A DNA stretch of 30,395 nt from Clostridia bacterium (GCA_024404065.1 JAKSQR010000002.1:1-30395); one strand, 5' to 3'; positions 1 to 7,844 are shown, counted from the first letter of the stretch. The notes: a model not told the origin generated them from the letters alone. Numbers and translations are program-made.

Positions 1-1611
1 TCTTATGCAGATTTCAAAAAGTCTGATATAGGTGATATTTACGGCGTTAAGGGTTTTGCCTTCCGTACAAAGACAGGCGAAATCTCAATACACGCTTCTG
101 AAATGACTCTTCTCTCAAAGAGCCTTCAGATTCTTCCCGAAAAATTCCACGGATTACAGGATACTGACACAAGATACCGTCAGAGATATGTTGACCTTAT
201 TATGAACGAGGAGAGCAAAGCTACCTTCGTAAAGAGATCACAGATTATAAGCTCAATCCGTAACTATCTTAATAATCAGGGCTTCCTTGAGGTTGAAACA
301 CCTATGCTTGTAAGTAACGCAGGCGGTGCAGCTGCAAGACCCTTTGAAACACACTTCAATGCTCTTAACGAGGATTTAAGGCTTCGTATTTCTCTTGAGC
401 TTTACCTTAAGAGACTTATTGTAGGTGGTCTTGAGAGAGTTTATGAAATCGGCAGAGTATTCAGAAACGAAGGTCTTGATACAAGACACAACCCTGAGTT
501 TACTCTTATGGAGCTCTACCAGGCATATACAGATTACCACGGTATGATGGACCTTACTGAGAATATGTTCCGCCATGTTGCTCAGGAAGTTTTAGGCACC
601 ACTACCATCACATATAACGGCATCGTTATGGATCTTGGCAAGCCCTTTGAGCGTATCACAATGGTTGACGCTGTAAAGAAATATGCTGGTGTTGACTGGA
701 ATGAGATTAAAACTCTTGAGGATGCACGCAAGATTGCTGACGAAAAGCACGTTGAGTATGAAGAGAGACACAAGAAGGGCGATATCCTTAACCTCTTCTT
801 TGAGGAGTTTGTTGAAGAGCATCTTCTTCAGCCTACCTTCGTTATGGATCACCCCATTGAGATTTCTCCCCTTACAAAGAAAAAGCCCACAGATCCCGAA
901 TACGTTGAGCGTTTTGAAATGTTCATGAACGGTTGGGAAATGTGTAACGCATATTCTGAGCTCAATGACCCCATTGACCAGAGAGAACGCTTCAAGGCAC
1001 AGGATGCACTTGCAGATGCAGGTGATGAGGAAGCTAACCACACAGATGAGGACTTCCTTAATGCTCTTGAAATCGGTATGCCACCAACAGGCGGTATCGG
1101 CTACGGCATTGACAGACTTGTTATGCTCTTTACCGATTCACCCGCTATCCGTGACGTACTTGCATTCCCCACAATGAAGTCACTTGATGCAAAGAAGAGT
1201 GATAAGGCAGAGAAGGACGACCCCAACGAGGTTATCGACTTCTCAAAGGTTGAAATTGAACCCTTATTTGCTGATTATGTTGATTTTGAAACCTTCTCAA
1301 AGTCTGACTTCAGAGCAGTTAAGGTTAAGGCTTGTGAAGCTGTTAAGAAGAGCAATAAGCTTCTTCAGTTTACCCTTGATGATGGCACAGGCACAGACCG
1401 TACTATCTTAAGCGGCATTCACGCTTTCTATGAGCCCGAAGAGCTTGTAGGCAAAACCCTTATTGCTATTGTAAACCTTCCCCCAAGAGCTATGATGGGC
1501 ATTGAATCAAACGGTATGCTCCTCAGTGCTATTCACGAGGAAGAGGGCGAAGAAAAGCTTCATCTTCTTATGGTTGATAAGCATATTCCCGCTGGTGCAA
1601 AGCTTTATTGA
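1..1611 (+). CDS. lysS: lysyl-tRNA synthetase, class II, with C-terminal Trbp111-type tRNA-binding domain (5' end missing)
   Basis: Charges tRNA-Lys with lysine using ATP in the cytoplasm. The frame is open from base 1, so the gene began upstream; the ATG at 103 is internal, because the codons before it already encode the end of the N-terminal anticodon-binding OB fold (DIGDIYGVKGF, then TKTGEISIHASE). The class II core follows: motif 2 region FRNEGLDTRHNPEF near 455-500 and motif 3 GGIGYGIDRLVMLF near 1093-1134. Ordinary bacterial LysRS ends soon after motif 3 (here LAFPTMKS). This protein continues through a charged linker into a second OB fold of about 110 residues from about 1280, with the pattern of Trbp111 and the MetRS C-terminus (DFRAVKVKACEAV, SNKLLQF, EELVGKTL, NLPPRAMMGIESNGM). 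The wall-polysaccharide genes start two bases after the stop. The identification is firm; the role of the appended domain (extra tRNA affinity or dimerisation) is inferred. Confidence 0.97.
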   Translation, partial: SYADFKKSDIGDIYGVKGFAFRTKTGEISIHASEMTLLSKSLQILPEKFHGLQDTDTRYRQRYVDLIMNEESKATFVKRSQIISSIRNYLNNQGFLEVETPMLVSNAGGAAARPFETHFNALNEDLRLRISLELYLKRLIVGGLERVYEIGRVFRNEGLDTRHNPEFTLMELYQAYTDYHGMMDLTENMFRHVAQEVLGTTTITYNGIVMDLGKPFERITMVDAVKKYAGVDWNEIKTLEDARKIADEKHVEYEERHKKGDILNLFFEEFVEEHLLQPTFVMDHPIEISPLTKKKPTDPEYVERFEMFMNGWEMCNAYSELNDPIDQRERFKAQDALADAGDEEANHTDEDFLNALEIGMPPTGGIGYGIDRLVMLFTDSPAIRDVLAFPTMKSLDAKKSDKAEKDDPNEVIDFSKVEIEPLFADYVDFETFSKSDFRAVKVKACEAVKKSNKLLQFTLDDGTGTDRTILSGIHAFYEPEELVGKTLIAIVNLPPRAMMGIESNGMLLSAIHEEEGEEKLHLLMVDKHIPAGAKLY

Positions 1612-1613
1612 TT

Positions 1614-2318
1614 ATGAAAATTTCAGTAGTTCTCGCCGCATACAAAGGTGAGAAATATATAGCTGAGCAGATTGCTTCTATTCTTCCCCAGCTGGGGGAG
1701 AATGATGAAGTGATTGTTTCAGACGATTACCCACAGGGCAAAACTAAAGACGCCGTTTTATCGTTTGATGATAAACGGGTTAAATATATTGAGGGCCCCG
1801 GCAAGGGCGTTACTGCAAACTTTGGCTACGCTATGGAAAAGGCACAGGGAGATGTTATTTTCCTTTGTGACCAGGATGATGTGTGGATGCCTGATAAGGT
1901 AAGCAAGGTTATGGCCGCTATTGAGAGCGGTGCAGACCTTGTGCTGCACGATTCCATAGTTACAGATGGAGAGCTTAATACTATCTCCCCATCCTTCTTT
2001 GCAGTGCATGGCTCAAATAACTCTTATGTAAAAAATATCATACGCAATTCCTTCGTGGGCTGCTGTATGGCTTTTACAAAAGAGGTTATGGCTGCCTCAA
2101 TGCCTATGCCTGCCGATGTGCCTATGCACGATTGGTGGATTGCCCTTGTGGCTATAAAAAAGGGGTATAATGTTCAGCTTCTGAATGAACCCCTCATTAA
2201 ATGGCGCCGCCATGGTGATAATGTTACCGGTGGCAGCACATCTGCAATGCAGAAAATTAAGTGGCGTTTAACTATTATCCGCAATCTTATTACTGTACGC
2301 CATGGAAAGGTTATGTAA
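1614..2318 (+). CDS. GT2-family glycosyltransferase (rhamnosyltransferase-like)
   Basis: Predicted inverting GT-A glycosyltransferase acting at the cytoplasmic membrane face in assembly of a cell-surface polysaccharide. The N-terminus (SVVLAAYKGEKYIAEQI), VSDD at residues 35-38 and DQDDVW at 86-91 (a variant of the DxD metal/nucleotide-sugar motif) are typical of GT2 enzymes annotated as RgpB-like or alpha-L-rhamnosyltransferases. The length of 234 residues is short for the family but complete for a catalytic domain, and no membrane anchor is evident. I chose the ATG at 1614 over an in-frame TTG at 1608 because the TTG overlaps the lysS stop and neither has a better ribosome site. The gene is two bases from lysS and three bases from the next transferase, so translation is probably coupled. 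The donor sugar cannot be read from the sequence; rhamnose is a guess from family resemblance. Confidence 0.88.
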   Translation: MKISVVLAAYKGEKYIAEQIASILPQLGENDEVIVSDDYPQGKTKDAVLSFDDKRVKYIEGPGKGVTANFGYAMEKAQGDVIFLCDQDDVWMPDKVSKVMAAIESGADLVLHDSIVTDGELNTISPSFFAVHGSNNSYVKNIIRNSFVGCCMAFTKEVMAASMPMPADVPMHDWWIALVAIKKGYNVQLLNEPLIKWRRHGDNVTGGSTSAMQKIKWRLTIIRNLITVRHGKVM

Positions 2319-2321
2319 CAG

Positions 2322-3086
2322 ATGAGTAAAAAAGTAACTGGCTGTATTGTCACATACAATAATATGCGTACAATTGACAATGCTATCCGCTCTTTGCTTG
2401 AGAATACAGCTTGTGATTTCAGTCTTTACGCCGTAGATAACGGCTCAACCGATGGTACAGTTGAATACATAAAAGAGAATTTCCCTCAGGTTACCGTAAT
2501 TGAAACAGGTGCAAACTTAGGCTTTGGCAGAGGTCATAATTTCATTTTGGATAAGCTTGACTCTGACTACCACGCAATTATTAACCCTGATGTAATTGTA
2601 AGGGATGACATTATATCTGATATGATGGCTTACCTTGATGAGCATCAGGATATTGGAATGCTTTCACCTCAGATTAAGTTTCCTGATGGCAGACCTCAGA
2701 TATTAGGTAAAAAGATTCCCCTGCCCCATTACCTTGTGGCAAGCAGAATGAGAGGCGAAGAGCCCTCTAAGCTTTTAAGGGAATATGCTATGCTTGATGA
2801 GGATATGAGTAAGCCTACACAGATTCTTAATGCTACAGGCTGCTTTATGTTTATCCGCACAGATTTATTCAAAAAGCTGGGTGGTTTTGATGACCGCTAT
2901 TTTATGTATTTTGAAGATTGCGACCTTACCCGTATGGTAAATAAAGTAAGCAAGGTTTTATACTACCCTGACGCTGTTGTTTACCACGAATGGGGCAGAG
3001 AAAGTAAAAAGAATTTCAAGCTGAAAATGGTTCAGATAAATTCTATGTTAAAATATTACGCAAAATGGGGTCTTGCTTCAAAGTAA
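2322..3086 (+). CDS. GT2-family glycosyltransferase (WbbL/rhamnosyltransferase-like)
   Basis: Second predicted GT-A glycosyltransferase of the polysaccharide cluster, 254 residues. Visible motifs are TYNN at 11-14, VDNGSTDG at 38-45, NLGFGRGHN at 65-73, NPDV at 88-91 (in the place of the DxD) and GGFDDRYFMYFEDCDL near 191-206. The last block is the acceptor-side signature common in rhamnosyltransferases of the WbbL/RfbF kind. It differs clearly from the preceding GT2, so the two probably add different sugars or linkages in the repeat unit. AAAGG lies upstream of the ATG within the end of the previous gene. The stop is followed by a strong GGAGG for the ABC permease, consistent with one operon. 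The sugar specificity is unknown. Confidence 0.9.
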   Translation: MSKKVTGCIVTYNNMRTIDNAIRSLLENTACDFSLYAVDNGSTDGTVEYIKENFPQVTVIETGANLGFGRGHNFILDKLDSDYHAIINPDVIVRDDIISDMMAYLDEHQDIGMLSPQIKFPDGRPQILGKKIPLPHYLVASRMRGEEPSKLLREYAMLDEDMSKPTQILNATGCFMFIRTDLFKKLGGFDDRYFMYFEDCDLTRMVNKVSKVLYYPDAVVYHEWGRESKKNFKLKMVQINSMLKYYAKWGLASK

Positions 3087-3101
3087 GCTCCGGAGGATAT
3101 T

Positions 3102-3917
3102 ATGAAAAAGTATCTGAAAAATTTTTACAAGTACAGATTTCTCCTTTATGAAATCATAAGAAAGAATGTTAAGCTGCAGTATCGTGACTCTGTGCTGGGC
3201 ATTTTCTGGACATTCCTTCAGCCATTACTTACAACCCTTGTACTTGTATTTATATTTGGCAATGTTTTTGGTAAATCCAATAAGGGCGTTGTAAACTACC
3301 CTATCTATCTTTTATGTGGTCGTCTTTTATTTGAGTTTTACTCACAGTCCACAAAAAGAGCTATGCGCTCAATCAGAAACAGTGCATCAGTTATCAAGAA
3401 GGTATATGTGCCTAAGTACATTTATCCCATTGCAAATGTAATGTCCACATTTGTTACATTTGCAATCTCACTTTCAGTTCTTCTTGTATTTATTGTTATT
3501 TACCTGATTAAAGGCGGAGAAACTGCTCCCCATATAACCTGGTACCTGCTGCTTACACCAGTGCCGATTATCATACTGTTTATGCTGGCAATCGGTGTTG
3601 GTCTTATACTCAGCACACTTAATGTTTTCTTTAAGGATGTAGACTATCTTTATGAAGTATTCTGCCTCCTCCTCTTCTACATGACACCTATTGTTTACTC
3701 AGTAGAGGCTCTTAAAATTACTAACAAGGCATTTAAGCTTGTGCTTATGGCAAACCCCATGTACTCAATAACCGAAATGTTCAGGGATTGTGTACTGAGA
3801 GGTCAGCTTATAAACCCACACCACCTTTTATATGCCCTTGGCTTTGCAATAGTTACTATTGTAGTTGGTGGTATTATGTTCTACAAAAAGCAGGATAAAT
3901 TCATCCTTCACATCTGA
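3102..3917 (+). CDS. ABC-2 polysaccharide exporter permease (Wzm/TagG/RgpC type)
   Basis: Membrane half of an ABC exporter that carries a lipid-linked polysaccharide or teichoic-acid-like polymer across the cytoplasmic membrane. The 271-residue protein has the family layout: a cytoplasmic N-terminus with LQYRDSVLGIFWTFLQPLL, followed by about six hydrophobic segments (roughly residues 30-50, 60-80, 110-135, 145-175, 180-200, 235-260). The short loops include VYVPKYIYPIANV and NVFFKDVDYLYEV, which are hallmarks of Wzm/TagG/RgpC permeases. The start has an excellent GGAGG with ideal spacing. The matching ATPase follows after 16 bases. The linked TarI/TarJ and polyol phosphotransferase genes suggest the cargo carries ribitol phosphate. 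Confidence 0.94.
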   Translation: MKKYLKNFYKYRFLLYEIIRKNVKLQYRDSVLGIFWTFLQPLLTTLVLVFIFGNVFGKSNKGVVNYPIYLLCGRLLFEFYSQSTKRAMRSIRNSASVIKKVYVPKYIYPIANVMSTFVTFAISLSVLLVFIVIYLIKGGETAPHITWYLLLTPVPIIILFMLAIGVGLILSTLNVFFKDVDYLYEVFCLLLFYMTPIVYSVEALKITNKAFKLVLMANPMYSITEMFRDCVLRGQLINPHHLLYALGFAIVTIVVGGIMFYKKQDKFILHI

Positions 3918-3933
3918 TTGAGAGGATATTATT

Positions 3934-4677
3934 ATGAGTAAACCAGCAATAGTTGTTGACCACGTAAGTATTCTCTTTAACCTTAACAAAGAGAAAGTTG
4001 ACAACTTAAAAGAATATATAATCAAAGTGCTCAAGCGTCAGCTTCACTTTACAGAATTCTGGGCACTGCAGGATATTAACCTGGTAGTTGAAAAGGGCGA
4101 CCGTGTAGGTGTGCTCGGATTTAACGGTGCAGGTAAATCCACCCTGCTTAAAACCATTGCAGGTGTTCTTAAACCTACAAAGGGCTCAGTAAAGGTAGAC
4201 GGCGTTATTGCCCCTATGCTTGAGCTTGGCGCAGGCTTTGATACAAACTACTCCGGCAAAGAGAATATCTATCTTTACGGAGCTACTATGGGCTACTCCC
4301 GTAAGTACATAGAGTCCAAGTATGATGAAATTGTAGAATTTTCAGAGCTTAAGGACTTTATTGACGTGCCAATTAAAAACTACTCATCCGGTATGAAAGC
4401 CCGTCTCGGCTTTGCAATTGCAAGCGCAGTTGAGCCTGAGGTGCTTATCCTTGATGAAGTACTTTCAGTTGGCGATGCAAAATTCAGAAAAAAGAGTGAA
4501 AACAAAATCAGGTCTATGTTTGATAAGGGCGTTACCGTTCTTTTTGTATCTCACTCAGTAGAGCAGGTTTTACGCATTTGCAATAAGGCTATTATACTTG
4601 ACCACGGCAAAATTATAGCTCAGGGCACTGCGGAAGAAATCTGCAAATTATATCAGGAAATGACTGATAAGAAATAA
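3934..4677 (+). CDS. ABC polysaccharide exporter ATPase (Wzt/TagH type)
   Basis: Nucleotide-binding subunit partnering the preceding permease and powering export of the surface polysaccharide. Walker A GFNGAGKST is at residues 62-70, the ABC signature SSGMK at 151-155, Walker B VLILDE at 170-175 and the switch histidine in FVSHS near 207. The HVS start and the WALQDINL block before Walker A are typical of Wzt/TagH proteins. At 247 residues it ends right after the nucleotide-binding domain. It therefore lacks the C-terminal carbohydrate-binding module that O-antigen-type Wzt proteins use to recognise a chain-end cap, and chain length is probably not set by cap recognition here. Its ribosome site (GAGAGGA) and short spacing fit co-translation with the permease. 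Confidence 0.95.
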   Translation: MSKPAIVVDHVSILFNLNKEKVDNLKEYIIKVLKRQLHFTEFWALQDINLVVEKGDRVGVLGFNGAGKSTLLKTIAGVLKPTKGSVKVDGVIAPMLELGAGFDTNYSGKENIYLYGATMGYSRKYIESKYDEIVEFSELKDFIDVPIKNYSSGMKARLGFAIASAVEPEVLILDEVLSVGDAKFRKKSENKIRSMFDKGVTVLFVSHSVEQVLRICNKAIILDHGKIIAQGTAEEICKLYQEMTDKK

Positions 4678-4696
4678 GAGTAAGGGGTAATTATTT

Positions 4697-5410
4697 ATGG
4701 TTTTTGCAGCAATTTTTGCAGGCGGCAAGGGCACCCGTATGGGCAACTCAGATACACCTAAGCAGTATCTTGAGCTTGGCTCAAAGCCCGTAATTATCCA
4801 TACAATAGAGAAGTTTACAGTAAATGACAGAATAGACGAAATAATTGTGCTCTGTCCAAAGCCATGGGTTGCACACACCCGTGACCTTGTAAAGAAATAT
4901 GTTGTACCTGCTAAAAAAATAACAGTTATAGAGGGCGGCGACACAAGAAACGGCACACTTGAAAACGCTATGGCATTTATTGAGAATAACTATGAGGTTG
5001 ATGACGATACAATCATAGTTACTCACGATGCAGTACGCCCATTTCTTACACACAGAATCATTGCAGAGAATGTTGACGCAGCTATCAAGTATGGTGCCTG
5101 CGATACAGTTATACCCGCAACAGATACTATTGTAAGAAGCGAAGACGGCAGCTTTATCTCAGATATTCCTGACCGTACAAAGATGTATCAGGGTCAGACT
5201 CCTCAGTCATTTAAGGTTAAAGAGCTGAGAACTGTTATTGACTCACTTACAGACGAAGAAAAAGCTATACTTACAGATGCCTGCAAGATTTATACACTTA
5301 AAGGCAAGCCCGTATATATGGTTGAAGGGGAAGTTTTCAATTTTAAGATTACATACCCTTATGATATGAAGGTTGCAAACACACTTCTGAAGGATAAGGA
5401 TTCCGAATGA
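4697..5410 (+). CDS. tarI: ribitol-5-phosphate cytidylyltransferase (TarI-like, IspD family)
   Basis: Predicted to join CTP and D-ribitol 5-phosphate to give CDP-ribitol, the activated donor for ribitol-phosphate wall polymers. IspD-superfamily motifs are GGKGTRMG at residues 9-16, PKQ at 21-23, GGDTRNGT at 80-87 and HDAVRPF at 110-116; the length of 237 is standard. Sequence alone does not fully separate TarI from IspD (MEP cytidylyltransferase of isoprenoid synthesis). The TarI call rests on the MVFAAIFAGGKGTRMG start, typical of TarI/Bcs1 proteins, and on the ATGA overlap with a TarJ-like dehydrogenase that supplies its substrate. An AAGGGG ribosome site precedes the ATG. If the genome has no other IspD, a dual role would be worth testing. 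Confidence 0.87.
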   Translation: MVFAAIFAGGKGTRMGNSDTPKQYLELGSKPVIIHTIEKFTVNDRIDEIIVLCPKPWVAHTRDLVKKYVVPAKKITVIEGGDTRNGTLENAMAFIENNYEVDDDTIIVTHDAVRPFLTHRIIAENVDAAIKYGACDTVIPATDTIVRSEDGSFISDIPDRTKMYQGQTPQSFKVKELRTVIDSLTDEEKAILTDACKIYTLKGKPVYMVEGEVFNFKITYPYDMKVANTLLKDKDSE

Positions 5411-6429
5411 TCAATCAGGTTTACAGACTGGTCAGCCCAGGCATGATTGATGTTGCCTGCACTGAACCCGATTTAACAAAAAGCGTTATACTCCGCCCTG
5501 AGTATATGTCTATATGTAAGGCAGATCAGCGCTATTATTTAGGCAACCGTGGTAAGGAAGCCCTTGCCGAGAAGCTGCCTATGGCACTTATACATGAGTG
5601 CTGTGCAAGGGTTATTTATGACCCTACAGGTCACTTTAAGCCCGGTGAGATTGTTGTACCTGTACCCAACACACCCACTGAGGATGATGATGTTATTGCG
5701 GAAAATTACCGCCGCACAAGTCATTTCTGCTCAAGTGGTTATGATGGATTTTTAAGGGATTATATTGATATTGACTACGACAGGCTTGTAAGAGTGCCTA
5801 CTAATCTTGACTTAAAGATTGCCTCTTTTACAGAGCTTATCAGCGTTGCAGTGCACGCTGTATCAAGGTTTGAAAAGTTTGCTCACAGCCGTAAGGATTC
5901 AATCGGTGTATGGGGTGACGGCAACGTAGGCTTTATCACTGCCCTTATTTTAAGAGCAGTTTACCCTGAGGCAAAGCTTTGCATTTTTGGTACAGTACCC
6001 GAAAAGCTGAGCTACTTTGCCTTTGCTGATGAAACCTATCACGTAGATTATATCCCTGCTGACCTTCACATTGACCACGCCTTTGAGTGCGTTGGTGGTG
6101 AAGCATCTAAGCACGCAATAAATCAGATTATTGACCACATAAACCCTGAGGGCTCTGTTGGGCTCATGGGCGTCAGCGAGAGCCTTGTTGGTATAAACAC
6201 CCGCATGGTGCTTGAAAGAGGTCTTAATCTGTTTGGCTCAAGCCGCAGCGGTGTTAAAGATTTTCAGAAGACAATGGATATACTCAGCAAAAATCCCGAC
6301 ATTCCCGGTTACCTTGAAAACCTTGTTGGCGATGTAATTGAGGTAAGAACAATAGCTGATATCCATAAGGCTTTTGCCTCTGACTTAAGCCGTAACTTTG
6401 GTAAAACAGTTATTAAATGGGAGAAGTAA
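5407..6429 (+). CDS. tarJ: ribulose-5-phosphate reductase (TarJ-like, zinc alcohol dehydrogenase superfamily)
   Basis: Predicted NADPH-dependent reduction of D-ribulose 5-phosphate to D-ribitol 5-phosphate, the substrate of the adjacent TarI. The 340-residue protein has the medium-chain dehydrogenase layout. The N-terminal catalytic domain shows the zinc-ligand candidates C37 (in SICKAD) and H63-E64 (in LIHECC). It is followed by a Rossmann domain with GDGNVG at residues 170-175. The N-terminus (MINQVYRLVSPGMIDV) and overall length match TarJ rather than general alcohol dehydrogenases. Start and preceding stop overlap as ATGA, which points to translational coupling and roughly equal production of TarI and TarJ. 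A stem-loop follows the stop, before the phosphotransferase gene. Confidence 0.9.
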   Translation: MINQVYRLVSPGMIDVACTEPDLTKSVILRPEYMSICKADQRYYLGNRGKEALAEKLPMALIHECCARVIYDPTGHFKPGEIVVPVPNTPTEDDDVIAENYRRTSHFCSSGYDGFLRDYIDIDYDRLVRVPTNLDLKIASFTELISVAVHAVSRFEKFAHSRKDSIGVWGDGNVGFITALILRAVYPEAKLCIFGTVPEKLSYFAFADETYHVDYIPADLHIDHAFECVGGEASKHAINQIIDHINPEGSVGLMGVSESLVGINTRMVLERGLNLFGSSRSGVKDFQKTMDILSKNPDIPGYLENLVGDVIEVRTIADIHKAFASDLSRNFGKTVIKWEK

Positions 6430-6458
6430 TTACTCCCGATAATATTCACGACCTAAAT

Positions 6459-6496
6459 GGCAGATTTCCCACTTTAATAAGGACGGGGCATCTGCC
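6459..6496 (+). other. stem-loop between tarJ and the polyol phosphotransferase gene
   Basis: GGCAGAT (6459-6465) pairs perfectly with ATCTGCC (6490-6496). A second short helix, CCC (6468-6470) with GGG (6485-6487), continues the stem inward around an A/T-rich loop. The run after the stem is only weakly T-rich (TGTTTTG). It could therefore be a leaky terminator or attenuator, or a processing or stability element that lowers expression of the last gene relative to tarIJ. The structure is seen by eye; its function is inferred. Confidence 0.45.
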
Positions 6497-6524
6497 TGTT
6501 TTGAAATAAAGGATTGCAAGGCCT

Positions 6525-7625
6525 ATGAAAAACTTTTTTTATAAGATTTTTGCCCTTTTCTTTAACCTTAGCCGAATTTTACCTGTAAAGAAAAACCGTG
6601 TAGCACTTCTTGCACCTCACAAGGGCGGAAATCACGACTCTTTGTGGGAAATAAAGGCTTATCTTGAGGCAAAGGGTGGCTATGAAATAATATATATCCC
6701 CACAGCACAGATGAATTCATTAGGCGGTATCATCAATTTCTTTCTTGTTAAGGCAAGAATACTTGCTACATCAGAGTATGTTTTTATGAATGATAACTTT
6801 ATGCCTATGGCAGACCTTAAGTTTTCAGATAAGACAAAGGTTACAATGCTGTGGCACGCTGAGGGTGCCTTCAAAAGGTTTGGTCTTATGACTGACCTTC
6901 AGCCTGAAATCAAAAATAAAATAGAAAAGTGCAGCAAAAAGCTCACCTATGTTATCTGCACATCAGAAAGTGTTAAGCCCATATATGCCAAGGCTTTTGG
7001 CACAGATGAGAGCAAGGTAAAGCCTCTTGGCTCTCCCCGTACAGATTACCTTTTCAAGCCCCACGATACTGATAAAATCAGGGCTGAATTTGATGAGAAA
7101 TTCCCCCAGTGTAAAGGCAAAAAATTAGTGCTTTACGCCCCTACCTTCAGAGATAATCCTGAAAGGGATAAGGAGCTTTTATCTCATATTGATTACGATT
7201 TATTTAACAGGGAGCTTGGCAGTGAATATGCCCTTCTTATTAAGCTGCACCCACAGGTGCACACCTCTGAGCCTATTAAAAACAGCATCGATGTAACAGG
7301 CTGTGACATAGCAGATTTAACCCTTATATGCGATATGGTTGTTACCGACTATTCATCAGTTTGCATGGACTTTGCCCTGCTTAATAAGCCATCTTTATTC
7401 TTTGCCTATGACCTTAAAGAATACAATGATGAAAGGTCCTTCTGCTTCGGCTATGAGGACTATGTGCCGGGTCCCGTTGTAACAAGCTTTGAAGCTCTGA
7501 TTGAGGCTATAAAATGCCCTCAGAGTGACGAAAAGCTTAACCGCTTCAGAGACTTTAACTTTGATTATAAGGACTGTAATAACGCAATGAGAGTAGCTGA
7601 ATTTGTTACCTCAAAGCAGGCTTAA
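6525..7625 (+). CDS. CDP-glycerol/CDP-ribitol phosphotransferase (TagB/TarF-like)
   Basis: Predicted peripheral membrane enzyme that transfers glycerol phosphate or ribitol phosphate from a CDP donor to a lipid-linked glycan. Motifs of the Glyphos_transf family are visible: LAPHKGGNHD near 29-38, WHAEG at 110-114, GSPRTD at 169-174, YAPTFRD at 204-210, KLHP at 240-243 and TDYSS at 274-278. The histidines in WHAEG and KLHP correspond to those implicated in catalysis in TagF-type enzymes. At 366 residues it has the size of a single-domain primase (TagB/TarF) rather than the large polymerases, so it may add one or a few polyol-phosphate units. TarI and TarJ just upstream make CDP-ribitol the likely donor. 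An in-frame TAA just upstream fixes the start region at 6525. A strong terminator ends the transcript. Confidence 0.9.
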   Translation: MKNFFYKIFALFFNLSRILPVKKNRVALLAPHKGGNHDSLWEIKAYLEAKGGYEIIYIPTAQMNSLGGIINFFLVKARILATSEYVFMNDNFMPMADLKFSDKTKVTMLWHAEGAFKRFGLMTDLQPEIKNKIEKCSKKLTYVICTSESVKPIYAKAFGTDESKVKPLGSPRTDYLFKPHDTDKIRAEFDEKFPQCKGKKLVLYAPTFRDNPERDKELLSHIDYDLFNRELGSEYALLIKLHPQVHTSEPIKNSIDVTGCDIADLTLICDMVVTDYSSVCMDFALLNKPSLFFAYDLKEYNDERSFCFGYEDYVPGPVVTSFEALIEAIKCPQSDEKLNRFRDFNFDYKDCNNAMRVAEFVTSKQA

Positions 7626-7650
7626 AAATCAACAAAAACACGTAAATTTA

Positions 7651-7690
7651 CCCTGACAGAGTATATTCTTTGTCGGGGATTTTTTGTTTA
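7651..7690 (+). terminator. rho-independent terminator of the lysS/polysaccharide operon
   Basis: An 8-bp stem, CCCTGACA (7651-7658) with TGTCGGGG (7671-7678, one T-G wobble), has a 12-base loop and is followed by ATTTTTTGTTT. It lies 25 bases after the phosphotransferase stop and cleanly ends the polysaccharide cluster. Confidence 0.88.
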
Positions 7691-7782
7691 TAATCCTATT
7701 ATCTTTTATAAAATTTTCCTGATTTTTTCCGTTTTTCATACACCTGAAATAAGTTGCCTACTATATAAAGTAATAATAATTA

Positions 7783-7811
7783 TTGAATTTTATTATATAT
7801 TATGATAATAT
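7783..7811 (+). promoter_or_regulatory. possible sigma-A promoter for the lipid kinase gene
   Basis: The 220-base gap before the kinase gene is very AT-rich. The best pair I can find is TTGAAT (7783-7788), 17 bases, then TAATAT (7806-7811), followed by a good GAGG ribosome site at 7835-7838. The -10 match is only moderate and nearby AT-rich alternatives exist, so the exact position is uncertain. That a promoter is needed here follows from the upstream terminator. I recognise no riboswitch or small gene in the rest of the gap. Confidence 0.35.
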
Positions 7812-7844
7812 AGCACGGCATTAAAATTTAAGTTGAGGTAGTAT

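Noticed and set aside
592..1041. Open frame of 149 codons on the minus strand inside lysS
   Set aside because: It lies wholly within a strongly conserved synthetase core on the other strand, has no ribosome site and an unusual residue composition; a shadow frame.
4697..5410. IspD (MEP cytidylyltransferase) as the primary call
   Set aside because: Same superfamily, but the ATGA overlap with a TarJ-like gene and the TarI-type N-terminus favour TarI. IspD activity is not excluded.
7691..7844. Possible riboswitch or small RNA in the AT-rich gap before the lipid kinase gene
   Set aside because: No conserved aptamer motif, no sizeable hairpin and no open frame with a ribosome site found by eye; it probably holds only the promoter.
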